Counted from the stretch's first letter, positions 17,571 through 27,210 are shown. The stretch is DNA of 64,000 nt from Salinadaptatus halalkaliphilus (GCF_006543045.1 NZ_RBZW01000021.1:124001-188000); one strand, 5' to 3'. The notes: generated by a model from the letters alone, not told the origin. A program made the numbers and translations.

Positions 17571-17730
17571 ACGACAACGTAGGCCTCGAACACGTCAACC
17601 TATCGATAATCGATCGGCACTCGAGAGCGCGAGGATAAACCACTGCTCGAGGTGGCTACGGAGAAGCCACCGTTCGAGGGATCAGTCGTCGTTCGAGAGA
17701 TCAGCCGCCCTCGGTGGGACGAGTCGGGCG

Positions 17731-18735
17731 TTACTCGCCGTTCGGAGCCAGCGCTTCCATCGTCGTGCGAACGTCGTCCTCCTCGGCACCGCGCGGGAAA
17801 CTCACCATTACGGCGTCGAGGCCGTCGACCGCCTCGTAGCGTTCGATCGTCTCGCGGGCCGACTCGAGGTCGCCCGCCGCACAGAGGTCGTCGAGGATGT
17901 TCTCGTCGACCAGTTCGAGGGCGCGCTCGCGGTTGCCCTCCTGCCAGGCGTCGTAGATGGCTTCGGCCTCGTCGTAGCCCTGCCGGACGAGGGCGTCGCG
18001 GTAGAAGGTGCCCATCCCGCCGACGTAAAAGGCGGTGTGCTGGCGTGCGAGTCGCCGGGCACGGGCTTCGTCCTCGAGGACACAGCAGTTGACGCCGATG
18101 CAGACCTGTACGTCCTCGGGCTCACGGTCGCCCAGTTCCGCCCCGCGTTCGATATCCTCGAGGCGGTCGCGGACGCCGTCGGGAGTGAGCATGATGCCGT
18201 GCCAGCCGTCGGCGAAACGGCCGGCGAGTTCGACGGCCTTGGGACCCATCCCGGTGACCTCGACCGGCGGTTGTGGCTCGGGCGGTTCACAACGCAGGCG
18301 AAAGCCCGACAGCGAGAAGTCCTCGCCGTCGTACTCGACTTCCTCGCCCGAAAGGACGTTCTGGACGATTTCGACGGTTTCTCTCGTTCGCCGCAGCGGG
18401 TTGCCGTACTCGACGCCGTGCCAGTTCTCGATGACGATGGGGCCGCTCGGACCGACTCCGAGCCGGAAGCGCCCGTCCGAGACCTCCTGCAGCGTCGCTG
18501 CCGTCTGTCCGAGCACCGAGGGCGTTCGGGAGTACGTATTGACGATACTCGGGCCAAGATCGATCGATTCGGTGCGTTCGGCGATCGAGGTTAGGACGGT
18601 GACGGCGTCTCGACCCCAGGTCTCTGGCAGCCAGACGCAGTCGTAGCCGGCGTCTTCGGCGGTCTGTGCGTAGTCGACGATCGAGTCGACCGTCGGCTGT
18701 GCGGCGACGGGCAGGTGGACCTCTCTGTCTGTCAT
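17731..18735 (-). CDS. F420-dependent LLM-class oxidoreductase (TIGR04024-like)
   Basis: 334 residues, TIM-barrel luciferase-like family. MTDREVHLPVAAQPTVDSIV, CVWLPETWGRD, LGVGPSGPIVIENWHG and the GMGPKAVELAGRFADGWHG segment are typical of F420-dependent hydride-transfer enzymes; the haloarchaeal NP1902A group is the best match by memory. Substrate unknown. The ATG at 18735 gives the usual N-terminus. Confidence 0.8.
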   Translation of the reverse strand: MTDREVHLPVAAQPTVDSIVDYAQTAEDAGYDCVWLPETWGRDAVTVLTSIAERTESIDLGPSIVNTYSRTPSVLGQTAATLQEVSDGRFRLGVGPSGPIVIENWHGVEYGNPLRRTRETVEIVQNVLSGEEVEYDGEDFSLSGFRLRCEPPEPQPPVEVTGMGPKAVELAGRFADGWHGIMLTPDGVRDRLEDIERGAELGDREPEDVQVCIGVNCCVLEDEARARRLARQHTAFYVGGMGTFYRDALVRQGYDEAEAIYDAWQEGNRERALELVDENILDDLCAAGDLESARETIERYEAVDGLDAVMVSFPRGAEEDDVRTTMEALAPNGE

Positions 18736-19031
18736 CGTCTCACACCGAGACTCCGGACCCTTTTGGGTGTACTGGAACCGGCCGTGCAGGAACGAGCGTT
18801 CACGACGACCCGGCACAACCGCTATGAAGGTCGTCAGTAGCGAACGCACAATCGAAGTGGCCACAGAGCGCGAGGTGGCGATCCGCGCCGTCGGCGATAA
18901 ACTCGAGACATGATTACGGGAGTTTACTAAGTGCCGCAATCGACGTACAGCCGCCACAACTGTAGACAACTAGCTTAACATTGCTAATTTGTGTCGGTGG
19001 TATTAAGACAGTCCCGACAGACATCACGACC
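18736..19031. promoter_or_regulatory. Upstream region of the beta-oxidation gene
   Basis: About 295 bp between divergent genes. It turns AT-rich at 18966-19010 with TTAACATTGCTAATTT and GGTATTAAGAC, suitable for the promoter of the gene starting at 19032. A 29-codon frame at 18824-18913 (+) (MKVVSSERTIEVATEREVAI) is protein-like but too short to call. Confidence 0.35.
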
Positions 19032-20990
19032 ATGTCACTCGACAGCATCGACCGCGTTGCTGTACTCGGCGCAGGGAACATGGGCCACGGGATCACCGAA
19101 GTCACCGCGATGGCCGGCTTCGACGTCACCATGCGGGACATCAAAGACGAGTTCGTCGAGGACGGCTACGAGCAGATCGCCTGGAGCCTCGAGAAACTCG
19201 AGGAGAAAGACCGCCTCAACGAGTCGGCCGACGAGATCCTGGGTCGGATCGAGACGACGACCGACCTCGAGGCTGCCGTCGAAGACGCCGATCTCGTCGT
19301 CGAGGCCGCCCCCGAGAACCTCGAATTGAAACACGATATCTTCACGGATCTCGAGACGTACTGCGACGAGGATACGCTGCTGGCGACCAACACCTCGAGT
19401 CTGCCGATTTCAGATATCGCGGAGGTCGTCGATACGTCCGAGCGCGTGCTGGGACTGCACTTTTTCAACCCGCCGGTAAAGATGGACTTAGTCGAGGTCA
19501 TCTACGGCGAGGACACCAGCGACGAGGCGGCCGAGGCCGGCTACGAGTGGGTCGAGTCGATCGACAAGACGCCGATCTACGTGCGCAAGGACGTCCGCGG
19601 CTTCGTCGTCAACACCATCGTCGGTCCCTTCGGCGGCGAGGCGGCTTGGATGATCTCCGAGGGCGAATCGACGGTTCGCGAGGCCGACGCTACGATGGCC
19701 CACGAACGGGGCTACCCGATGGGGCCGTTCGAACTGGCCGATCTGACCGGCATCGACGTCGGCTACCACGTCCGCAAGGAGGCCGGCGATCCCGTGCCGC
19801 CGATCACCGAAGAGAAAGTCGAGGCCGAGGAACTCGGTCAGAAGACCGGCAAGGGCTTCTACGACTACGAGGACGGCGACGGCGCGGACTACGGCCCCGA
19901 CGACGCCGGCGACTTCGACTGGCTGCGTATCGAGGCCCGCATGATCAACCGCGCGGCCTTCCTCGTCGGCGACGGCGTCGCTACACCCGAGGAAGTCGAC
20001 ACCGGCGTCCAACTCGGCCTTGGCTTCCCCGAAGGCATCTGCCGGCGGGCCGACAAGATCGGCCTCGACACCGTCCTCGAGAAACTCGAGACGATGCAGG
20101 CGGAGACCGGTGCCGACCGTTTCGGCCCACATCCCTACCTCGTCGAGCTCGTCGAGGAGGGCAAGACCGGGACGGAAGCCGGCGAAGGGTTCTACGAGTA
20201 CGATAGCGACGACGGCGAGCTCGATTCCTATCACGACCTCAACGTCACGCTCGAAGACGAGGTCTTGCAGATCGAACTCGATCGCCCCTCTCGCATGAAC
20301 GCCCTCTCGCAAGGCCTCCTCGAGGAACTCGACGATCTGCTCTCGACGGTCGATACCGACGAGGTCCGCTGTGTCACCATCGAGGGCGCGGGCGACCGCG
20401 CGTTCTCCGCCGGTGCCGACATCACCAGCTTCTCGAGTGCGGAGCCGACCGATCTGATGGACGTCACGCCGGCCTTCGAGACGGTCAACGACTTCGAGCG
20501 ACCTGTCCTCGCGAAGATCGACGGCTTCTGTCTCGGTGGCGGGCTCGAGCTCGCGCTGGCCTGTGATCTACGGATCGCGACCGAACGCTCCTCCTTTGGC
20601 GCGCCAGAGATCGATCTCGGCCTGATCCCCGGCGGCGGCGGCACCCAGCGACTCACCCGCATCCTCGGCGAGACCCGTGCGAAAGAACTGGTCTTCCGGG
20701 GCAACCACATCGACGCCGATCGCGCCCAGGAGTGGGGACTCATCAACCGCGCCGTCGACCGCGACGCGTTCGAGGAGACGATCGACGAGTGGGTCGACGA
20801 CCTCGCTTCCGGGCCGCCGATCGGGCTGAAGGTTGCCAAGAAAGTGATGAACGAGGGCCAAGACGCCAGCATCGACGCCGCCATCGCGATGGAGAGCCAG
20901 GGCTTTGGCCTCCTTTCGAGTACGGACGACGTGATGGAAGGCGCAATGGCTTTTGCGGAGGATCGAGAACCCGAGTTCGAGGGTTCGTAA
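19032..20990 (+). CDS. 3-hydroxyacyl-CoA dehydrogenase / enoyl-CoA hydratase fusion
   Basis: 652 residues. N-terminal half: 3-hydroxyacyl-CoA dehydrogenase with GAGNMGHGI (residues 12-20), LLATNTSSLPI, the catalytic region GLHFFNPP, and the C-terminal helical dimer domain (GFVVNTI...ETGADRFGPHPYLVELV). C-terminal third: enoyl-CoA hydratase/crotonase with GDRAFSAGADI, CLGGGLELALACDLRIA and EIDLGLIPGGGGTQRL. The order is the reverse of bacterial FadB but normal in archaea. It catalyses two successive steps of fatty-acid beta-oxidation or a related acyl-CoA pathway. A thioesterase gene follows 3 bp downstream. Confidence 0.93.
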   Translation: MSLDSIDRVAVLGAGNMGHGITEVTAMAGFDVTMRDIKDEFVEDGYEQIAWSLEKLEEKDRLNESADEILGRIETTTDLEAAVEDADLVVEAAPENLELKHDIFTDLETYCDEDTLLATNTSSLPISDIAEVVDTSERVLGLHFFNPPVKMDLVEVIYGEDTSDEAAEAGYEWVESIDKTPIYVRKDVRGFVVNTIVGPFGGEAAWMISEGESTVREADATMAHERGYPMGPFELADLTGIDVGYHVRKEAGDPVPPITEEKVEAEELGQKTGKGFYDYEDGDGADYGPDDAGDFDWLRIEARMINRAAFLVGDGVATPEEVDTGVQLGLGFPEGICRRADKIGLDTVLEKLETMQAETGADRFGPHPYLVELVEEGKTGTEAGEGFYEYDSDDGELDSYHDLNVTLEDEVLQIELDRPSRMNALSQGLLEELDDLLSTVDTDEVRCVTIEGAGDRAFSAGADITSFSSAEPTDLMDVTPAFETVNDFERPVLAKIDGFCLGGGLELALACDLRIATERSSFGAPEIDLGLIPGGGGTQRLTRILGETRAKELVFRGNHIDADRAQEWGLINRAVDRDAFEETIDEWVDDLASGPPIGLKVAKKVMNEGQDASIDAAIAMESQGFGLLSSTDDVMEGAMAFAEDREPEFEGS

Positions 20991-20993
20991 GGA

Positions 20994-21452
20994 ATGGACG
21001 AGGAGTCGACCGACGGCGACGCGTGGCCAACCTGGGGATCGTTCGTCGAACGCCACGGGTATCTCTCGTGGCTCGGCGTCGAGGCCGAACACCTAGAGCA
21101 CGGCCGCGCCGTTATCACGATCGAGCGCGACGAGGAGTTCGAGAATCCGATCGGCAACGACGGCTACGATCCCATCCACGGCGGGATCGTCGCGACGTTG
21201 ATCGACACCTCGAGTGCCTTCGCGCTCCGGACGACCTTCGACGATCCCGACGCGGTCGGGTTGACGACGACGGATCTCAACGTCTCGTATCTGCGGCCGG
21301 CGATGGGTGATCTCCGGGCCGAGGCGGAAGTGCTTCGCGTCGGCGGGACGACCGGCGTCACCGAGGTGTCGATCGAGGGTGCTGCCGGCGAGGCCGCGGT
21401 CGGTCGAACCACCTACAAACTGTTCCGCCCGGAAACCGATCCGGACGGCTGA
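20994..21452 (+). CDS. PaaI-type hotdog thioesterase
   Basis: 152 residues. The hotdog pattern is clear: PIHGGIVATLIDTSSAFAL (central helix with the conserved HGG) and TTTDLNVSYLRPA, then LRAEAEVLRVG. Such enzymes hydrolyse acyl-CoA. It begins 3 bp after the fused dehydrogenase/hydratase, so the pair is one operon; the job could be releasing stalled acyl-CoA intermediates. This is inference from context. Confidence 0.88.
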   Translation: MDEESTDGDAWPTWGSFVERHGYLSWLGVEAEHLEHGRAVITIERDEEFENPIGNDGYDPIHGGIVATLIDTSSAFALRTTFDDPDAVGLTTTDLNVSYLRPAMGDLRAEAEVLRVGGTTGVTEVSIEGAAGEAAVGRTTYKLFRPETDPDG

Positions 21453-21512
21453 TACGCACGTCTGTCGCCGTAGTAGCGTGGCGGTGAGGGCACTCAGTCG
21501 ATTGCCGTCGTC

Positions 21513-22058
21513 CTAGTCGGTCGTTTCGTCGCGCAAATCCTCGTAGATCTGCGGGTCGGTCTGGAACTTGAGGACGTTGTGGATCGCCGAATTTCGCAGG
21601 TTCGCGATCACGTCGCCGTGTTCCTTGTAGCAGTTGTGGATCCACTGGGAAGCCTGTCGTCGAGATCGAAACATCATCACCGTCTTCCACTGGTATTCTC
21701 CATCGGAGAGGAAGAAAAAGAGGGTGTGTGCGTCCTCCTTGATGAATTCCATCGCGTCTCGCCAGTTGTCGGCGAAGTTCTCGGCGTTGAACTTGAACTC
21801 GAACAGCGAGAAGATGTAGTAGTCCTCGTTCGGGATGATCGCCTCCCGAAACACGCCCTCGTTTCGCATCCGTCGGATCGACTCGCTGACGGTGACGTGC
21901 GAGACATCGATGTCGTAGTTCCGTTTGAGGACGTCGGTGAGTTCCCGCGAGGAGAGCTGTGGATCGCTCGAGAGCTCACAGAGAATCGCGATATCTCTGT
22001 CTTTGAAGTCCCAGTTCGGTTCGTCGTCGTCCAGATGCCAGTATTCGTCGTCGGTCAT
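21513..22058 (-). CDS. Winged-helix transcriptional regulator (Lrp/AsnC-type N-terminus)
   Basis: 181 residues. Residues 20-75 form a winged helix (DFKDRDIAILCELSSDPQLS, then DVSHVTVSESIRRMRNEGVF), followed by a haloarchaeal ligand-type domain with YYIFSLFEFKFN and AHTLFFFLSDGEYQWK. It converges with the acyl-CoA operon, so it might control that operon, but its own targets cannot be read from the sequence. Confidence 0.75.
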   Translation of the reverse strand: MTDDEYWHLDDDEPNWDFKDRDIAILCELSSDPQLSSRELTDVLKRNYDIDVSHVTVSESIRRMRNEGVFREAIIPNEDYYIFSLFEFKFNAENFADNWRDAMEFIKEDAHTLFFFLSDGEYQWKTVMMFRSRRQASQWIHNCYKEHGDVIANLRNSAIHNVLKFQTDPQIYEDLRDETTD

Positions 22059-22451
22059 ACGTTCGTCCGATCCCTCCGCGACCGACCGTTCCGTATCGTC
22101 ATTGCAGATGTCGACACACCGTGTGACATCCCGTCCGTTCGCGCTGCCGGTATCACCGAGCAGCCCACGTCAGTACCACTCGCTTGCAGTCCCTTGCCAA
22201 CCATACCCATCCATTCGCTTCCAACAGTAAGTGGGTTTGGGATCGTGTTCTACCGATGTTAACTCGTCTCGAGGGGTCGCTGGCGGGATTCATCGGGCTT
22301 CCCGTCGGCGTGCATCGTTTCCCGGTGACCAACCGAGAGACAGTGCCACAAACAGGATTCGAAACCGTCGGTTGCCGACGATAATTCGTCTCAGTTTCCG
22401 TGCCACCCAAACGGAGACGACGGCAGCGCTACCCAGTTACGGCGGTTCAGC
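22059..22451. other. Spacer without a recognised gene
   Basis: About 390 bp upstream of the winged-helix gene. No convincing coding frame, RNA gene or strong promoter was seen; the right end is defined by element copy 4. Confidence 0.4.
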
Positions 22452-22454
22452 TCA

Positions 22455-22534
22455 TACGGATTATTGTAACGATGTACCGGCGCACCCGCCGCCCGGGTCG
22501 CGGGTGCGCCGGAACTGACTGACAGTAAACCCCA
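22455..22534 (+). mobile_element. Palindromic MITE-like element, copy 4
   Basis: 80 bp with the right terminus changed from CCGTA to CCCCA. TCA duplications at 22452-22454 and 22535-22537; the right one is the stop codon (TGA) of the helicase gene. Inner stem GGCG-CAC-CCGC pairs perfectly over 11 bp; loop CGCCCGGGTC. Confidence 0.88.
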
Positions 22535-25420
22535 TCATTCCTCGAGCGGACGTGGCGACCCCGATGGGCCGTCGATCGATTCGAGGACGTGCTCGTGAAA
22601 CGCCTGCAATGCGGCGCTTTCGTCCTCGGCCAGCACGACGTCGCTGGCCGACAGTGTCGCCAGGCCGAACGCACGCGGTGTCGGCGACTCGAGACGGTGG
22701 CGTTCGACGCGGATCTCGCCGTCGCCGAGTCGGTCGACGATCGTCTCGAGTGCGTCGACGGCGAGTTTGTCCTCGAGCAACTCGCGGTAGGTCTCCTCGA
22801 TGACGGCGAAGTTCTCGAGATCCTCGGCGAAGCCGAGTAGCATCTCGCTGGAGACCTGCTGTTCGCTCGCGGATTTCTCGTAGCCCTTGTAGCGTTTGAG
22901 GATGAGCAGCGAGCGGGTCGCGTTGATCCGGAAGTATCGCTGGAGGAGGTCGGTCCCAGCGAGGGCTGCCCGAAGGTCGGATCGGACCCGATCGGGATCG
23001 AGGTCCGCGAGGATGCCCTCGAGGTCGATCTTTCGGTTCAGCGGCATCGAGAGCACGAAGCCGTTGTCGGCGACGGCGACGGTGACGTTGGCGGTCGCGG
23101 CCTGGGCACAGTGGTAGGCAAGCAGCCGCGAGAAGCCGTCGTTGAACCGCCGACCGTAGTTCGAGTGGACGTAGTAGTGGCGTTTGTACTCCTCGCGGTC
23201 GCGGACGATTTCGATCGCGAGGCGGTCGTCGGTGCTGAGACTCCCGGCGCCGGCGTAGCGACACTGGTGGTCGTACAGCCGCGCGATGGCCCGCACGCTG
23301 TCGTCGTCGAGGGGAAACTCCCGGAGCCACGCACGGACTCGCGGCGGGCCACCGGTTTCGTAGTGTGCGAGCAGGTCGCGCTGGAAGGCGAGGATCTCAC
23401 GGCCCAGATCGTCGGAGAGGGGGAGCCGTTCGGAGTACCAGGAGGGTACCGTCGGCTGGGCGCTCGTGCGGTCGACGTAGAGCTTCGAGCCGCGGCGATA
23501 CTGGTACTCGAGGTGATCGCCCCCGAGGACGAAGACGTCGCCTTTCTCGAGCGTATCGAGGTAGTCCTCGTCGAGTTGGCCGACCCACTCGTCGCTCGCG
23601 CGGGTGTAGACGTCGCAGGTGAACGAGTCGGGAATGGTCCCGATGTTGGTCATGTAGATCACCCGCGCCAGCCGGCCGCGCTTGCCGATCAGCGGCTTGC
23701 CGACGGGATACTCCTCGTAGTGATGCTGGCCGCTTGGAGGATCGTTCTCGTCACACCAGATCTTCGCGTAGACGTTTTTCTCCTCTAAGCCGGCGTATTC
23801 GGCGGTGAGATAGCGTCGAAGCGACGCCCAGTGACCCTCGTCGTAGTCGCGGTAGGGATACGCCCGCCGCAGAATATCTACCACGGTCGACTCCGGGCGA
23901 ATCTCGGCGATCGCCATCCCGTAGACGTGCTGGGCGGCGACGTCCTGTGCGTTCTCGGGAATCGAGACGGAATCGACGAACCCCTCCTCGGCCTTCTGCA
24001 ACATGACCGCACACTCGAGCAGTTCGTCGCGGTCCAGCGCGATTACCCGGCCCGTGACGGTCTGGCCAACGCGGTGGCCCGCCCGGCCGATCCGCTGGAG
24101 CAGGGCCGCGACGGATTTGGGCGAGCCCACCTGGACGACGAGATCGACGTGGGGCATGTCGATCCCCAACTCGAGGCTCGTCGAGGTGGTGACGACCTCG
24201 AGACTGCCGTCCTTGAGCCGTCCTTCGACGTCCTGGCGAACCTCCTTCGAGAGGCTGCCGTGGTGACACGCGGCGTTGTCTTCGTCGTAGGCGTCGAAGC
24301 GATCTCGAAGGTTGTGGAGGACGCGTTCGGCCCCCGAACGGGTGTTCGTAAAGACGAGCGTGTTGGTGTGGGCCTGTACGTGGTCGTGTAACTGCTGATA
24401 AAAGCGGTCCTGGACGACGTCGCGGGGCGTGTTGATCAGGTCGTCGGTCGGACACTCGAGTTCGACGTCGAATTCGCGGGCGAAGCGAGCGTCGACGATA
24501 TCGTACTCGCGGGCCTGTCCGCCCGGCGCGTCGCGACCGACCAGAAACTCCGCGACCTCCGAAAGCGGCTCGATCGTCGCCGAACAGCCGATTCTGGTGA
24601 TCTCCTGATCGGCAAGCGCCGCGAGTCGCTCGAGGCTGACCGAGAGATGCGTTCCTCGTTTGCCGGCCGCCAGCGAGTGGATTTCGTCGACGATGACGTA
24701 CTCGACGGTTCGTAGTTTCTCCCGGAACTTCGGCGAGTTGAGGAGGATCGCGAGCGTTTCGGGCGTCGTATTGAGGATGTGGGGCGTCTCCTCGAGCATC
24801 CGCTGGCGCTCGCTCGAGGGGGTGTCGCCGTGGCGAATGGCGTGACGGATCTCGCCCATCTCCCGGTCGTCTTCGCTTACGGCGTCCCCGCTCGCGCCAT
24901 CCGCGGCCCGTAGCGCCGCGCCATCCGCGGCCCGTAGCGCCGCGCCATCCGCGGCCCGTAGCGCCGCGCCATCCGCGGCCCGTAGCGCCGCGCCATCCTC
25001 GACGATCGACTCGATCCCCTCGAGTGGCACCTCGAGGTTGCGGTGGATGTCGTTGGCCAGGGACTTCAGCGGTGAGACGTACAGACAGTAGACGGAATTT
25101 TCGAGGCCGTCGGGGTCGTCGCGGCTGCGCCGGTAGAGTTCGTTGATGATCGAACAGAAACTGGCCAGCGTCTTTCCCGACCCCGTCGGCGCAGCGATCA
25201 GCGTGTTCGTCCTCTCGTGGACGTTCGGGATCGCACCTCGCTGTGGCGGCGTGAAGAACCCGTCGTTTTCGGGCACGAACTCGCCGAATTCCTCGAGCCA
25301 CCACGCCTGGACTGCGGGCTCGAGCAACTCGAAGACGTCGCCGTCCTCGATCGTCACGTCCGCAGGATCGAACGGCACCGACTCGGCGACCGACGACTCG
25401 AGGACCTCGCGCCCGTCCAT
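22535..25420 (-). CDS. Lhr-type large DEAD/DEAH helicase
   Basis: 961 residues. RecA domain 1: APTGSGKT (Walker A), YVSPLKSLANDI, DEIHSLAAGKRG and GCSATIEPL. RecA domain 2: LVFTNTRSGAERV, TSTSLELGIDMP and QRIGRAGHRVG. The winged-helix and Lhr-core regions follow, with an elongated C-terminus. Lhr proteins unwind DNA and RNA-DNA hybrids in repair. Between motifs Ia and Ib lies a four-fold repeat of AALRAADG made by a 24-bp tandem repeat. ATG at 25420 (MDGREVLESS) was chosen; the frame is open further to an ATG inside element copy 5, but that would add a non-family N-terminus. Its stop is the target duplication of copy 4. Confidence 0.88.
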   Translation of the reverse strand: MDGREVLESSVAESVPFDPADVTIEDGDVFELLEPAVQAWWLEEFGEFVPENDGFFTPPQRGAIPNVHERTNTLIAAPTGSGKTLASFCSIINELYRRSRDDPDGLENSVYCLYVSPLKSLANDIHRNLEVPLEGIESIVEDGAALRAADGAALRAADGAALRAADGAALRAADGASGDAVSEDDREMGEIRHAIRHGDTPSSERQRMLEETPHILNTTPETLAILLNSPKFREKLRTVEYVIVDEIHSLAAGKRGTHLSVSLERLAALADQEITRIGCSATIEPLSEVAEFLVGRDAPGGQAREYDIVDARFAREFDVELECPTDDLINTPRDVVQDRFYQQLHDHVQAHTNTLVFTNTRSGAERVLHNLRDRFDAYDEDNAACHHGSLSKEVRQDVEGRLKDGSLEVVTTSTSLELGIDMPHVDLVVQVGSPKSVAALLQRIGRAGHRVGQTVTGRVIALDRDELLECAVMLQKAEEGFVDSVSIPENAQDVAAQHVYGMAIAEIRPESTVVDILRRAYPYRDYDEGHWASLRRYLTAEYAGLEEKNVYAKIWCDENDPPSGQHHYEEYPVGKPLIGKRGRLARVIYMTNIGTIPDSFTCDVYTRASDEWVGQLDEDYLDTLEKGDVFVLGGDHLEYQYRRGSKLYVDRTSAQPTVPSWYSERLPLSDDLGREILAFQRDLLAHYETGGPPRVRAWLREFPLDDDSVRAIARLYDHQCRYAGAGSLSTDDRLAIEIVRDREEYKRHYYVHSNYGRRFNDGFSRLLAYHCAQAATANVTVAVADNGFVLSMPLNRKIDLEGILADLDPDRVRSDLRAALAGTDLLQRYFRINATRSLLILKRYKGYEKSASEQQVSSEMLLGFAEDLENFAVIEETYRELLEDKLAVDALETIVDRLGDGEIRVERHRLESPTPRAFGLATLSASDVVLAEDESAALQAFHEHVLESIDGPSGSPRPLEE
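24903..24998. repeat. Four identical 24-bp tandem repeats in the helicase gene
   Basis: Unit GCGGCCCGTAGCGCCGCGCC plus ATCC, exactly repeated at 24903, 24927, 24951 and 24975. Each unit encodes eight residues (AALRAADG in cyclic order), so copy-number change keeps the frame. A partial unit precedes it. It lies in a surface loop position between helicase motifs. Confidence 0.97.
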
Positions 25421-25511
25421 GTCCACGTCTGGGCGACTGGTGCCTAAGAGGGTTTGGACGCCACGGTGAAAGTGAAACGTGCCACCGAACGCTCGCGCCG
25501 TCGTCGAGTTA

Positions 25512-25606
25512 TACGGTTTACTGTCATACGGTTTACTGTAAGTCATTTCCGGCGCACCCGCGACCCGGGCGGCGGTTGCGTCGGTACATCGTTACAGTAA
25601 TCCGTA
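25512..25606 (-). mobile_element. Palindromic MITE-like element, copy 5, with terminal duplication
   Basis: 95 bp in the reverse orientation. TTA duplications at 25509-25511 and 25607-25609 enclose the whole 95 bp. The first 15 bp (TACGGTTTACTGTCA) are an extra partial copy of the terminus that begins again at 25527. The right TTA is the TAA stop codon of the histidine kinase. Inner stem is mixed: CAA on one arm, CAC on the other. Confidence 0.85.
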
Positions 25607-27127
25607 TTAGTCGTCTGGGAATTCGACGCCCGTGATCTCGAATCGCGCACCGCCGTCGCTGCTCTCCGTGATCGTGAGCTCCCAGCCGTGGGCGTCGGCG
25701 ATTTCGTCGACGATCGCCAGTCCGAGTCCGGTCCCGGTCGGATTGCTCGTCACTCCGGGCTCGAGGATGTCTTCGCGTTTGTCCTCGGGGATGCCCGGCC
25801 CGTCGTCTTCGATCGCGAAGCCGTTCTCGAGGTCGGTGGCGCGGACGGTAACGTCTTTGCCACCGTGATCGATCGCGTTGCCGAGGAAGTTCTCGAGGAC
25901 GTGTTGCAGGCAGTTGCGATCGGCCGCGATGGTGCAGTCGGTATCGACCTCGAGCGTCGCCGCCGTCGGTGCCACCGTCGCCCAGGCGCGTTCGACGGCC
26001 GCCTCGAGTTTGATTGGGGTCTCCGATCTGCGCATGTCACCACCGCGTGCCCACGTCGAGAGTTGGTCGATGATCGTCTCGATCCGGTCGTGGGCGTCTC
26101 GGACATGCTCGAGTTCGGTGAGTTCGTCGTCGATGGTTTCGTCGACGAGTTCGAGATAGCCGGTCGCCGTCGTCAAAGGCGTATGGAGGTCGTGCGTGAC
26201 GAATCGGACGAAGTTGTCGAGTCGCTCGTTCTGGCGTTCGAGTGCCTGTCGGCGTTTGATTCGCTCGATCGCGGTGAGCATCGTGGTCCCGAGTAACTCG
26301 ACGCGATTGCGATCGGTTTCGTCGAACTGGTCGCACTCGGTTGCGACGGCCTGAAAGATGCCCCACTCACCGATGGGAACGGTAAGAGCCGATCTGATCG
26401 TCTCCTTGGCCGGTTTCCCGCGATCGGACTGCCTGGCATCGTCGGTGATCTCCGGGTCTTTCGTCTGAAAGACGTGGCCGGCGACGCCTTCGTCGGTACC
26501 GAACGGGCGGTCGCCGACCTCGACCGGTCCGTGCTCCGAGATGGCGACGATTTCGAAGACATCGTCGTCGCTGGCCGGTGCAGCAAGCGTACACCAGTCG
26601 AATCCGAGGATGGTGACCGCAGTGTCGATCGTGATCTGATAACATTCCTCGATCGAGTGGGCACTGTAGAGGTCGTTCGCCGCGTCGTGGAGTCGCTCGA
26701 GGTCGTGCTCTCGACTCTTGTGTGCGGTGATCTCTCGGATCGTGATCACGTGGGTCTCGGACGAGCTGTCGGGTGTGTCGACACCGGCAGCCTCGAGCCA
26801 CACCGATTCGTCATCGCGGCGTCGAAACTCGATGCGCCGAGAGGCCGCGTCCGGACCGGTGACGAGCGCATCGAACGATCGTCTCACTCGGTCGCGGTCG
26901 ATCGCTGCGACGTACTCGAAGGCTGTGTTCCCGACGAGGTCGGCCGGCGCGACGTCGAGATGCCGTTCGACCGCACCAGTGGCGTACTGGATACGCCCCT
27001 GGTCGTCGAGAACGAGCACGGCATCGGGCAGTCGCTCGAGCAGGCTCGACAGCGCTACCGATGTCTCGGCGTCACTTGCGGGCACCGAGCTGTCCGTGGA
27101 TTTCGAGTGATCGATAGCTGAAGTCAC
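25607..27127 (-). CDS. PAS-GAF sensor histidine kinase
   Basis: 506 residues from the GTG at 27127. PAS domain (about 25-135, LERLPDAVLVLDDQGRIQYA), GAF domain (about 155-300, TVPIGEWGIFQAVA), then HisKA with the phospho-accepting His in FVRFVTHDLHTPLT (about 320) and a HATPase with NAIDHGGKDV, EDDGPGIPED and GTGLGLAIVDEIADAHGW. Soluble, no membrane segments, so it senses an internal signal. No response regulator is adjacent. A TTG at 27193 and a GTG at 27085 are other possible starts. Its stop is the target duplication of element copy 5. Confidence 0.88.
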   Translation of the reverse strand: MTSAIDHSKSTDSSVPASDAETSVALSSLLERLPDAVLVLDDQGRIQYATGAVERHLDVAPADLVGNTAFEYVAAIDRDRVRRSFDALVTGPDAASRRIEFRRRDDESVWLEAAGVDTPDSSSETHVITIREITAHKSREHDLERLHDAANDLYSAHSIEECYQITIDTAVTILGFDWCTLAAPASDDDVFEIVAISEHGPVEVGDRPFGTDEGVAGHVFQTKDPEITDDARQSDRGKPAKETIRSALTVPIGEWGIFQAVATECDQFDETDRNRVELLGTTMLTAIERIKRRQALERQNERLDNFVRFVTHDLHTPLTTATGYLELVDETIDDELTELEHVRDAHDRIETIIDQLSTWARGGDMRRSETPIKLEAAVERAWATVAPTAATLEVDTDCTIAADRNCLQHVLENFLGNAIDHGGKDVTVRATDLENGFAIEDDGPGIPEDKREDILEPGVTSNPTGTGLGLAIVDEIADAHGWELTITESSDGGARFEITGVEFPDD

Positions 27128-27210
27128 CAGAGTGTCACTATTAGAGTTATTGGCCAATCGTTCGGCCGCACTCGCGGGAACGCCCCGACGCAATCACCTC
27201 TCGATCGTCG

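Noticed and set aside
18824-18913. 29-residue frame MKVVSSERTIEVATEREVAI... upstream of the beta-oxidation gene
   Set aside because: Looks like protein but too short, with no start signals beyond ATG and no known family.
25421-25546. N-terminal extension of the helicase starting in element copy 5 (MTYSKPY)
   Set aside because: The helicase family begins near MDGREVLESS at 25420; the extension is element-derived and low in family likeness. It could be made, but there is no evidence.
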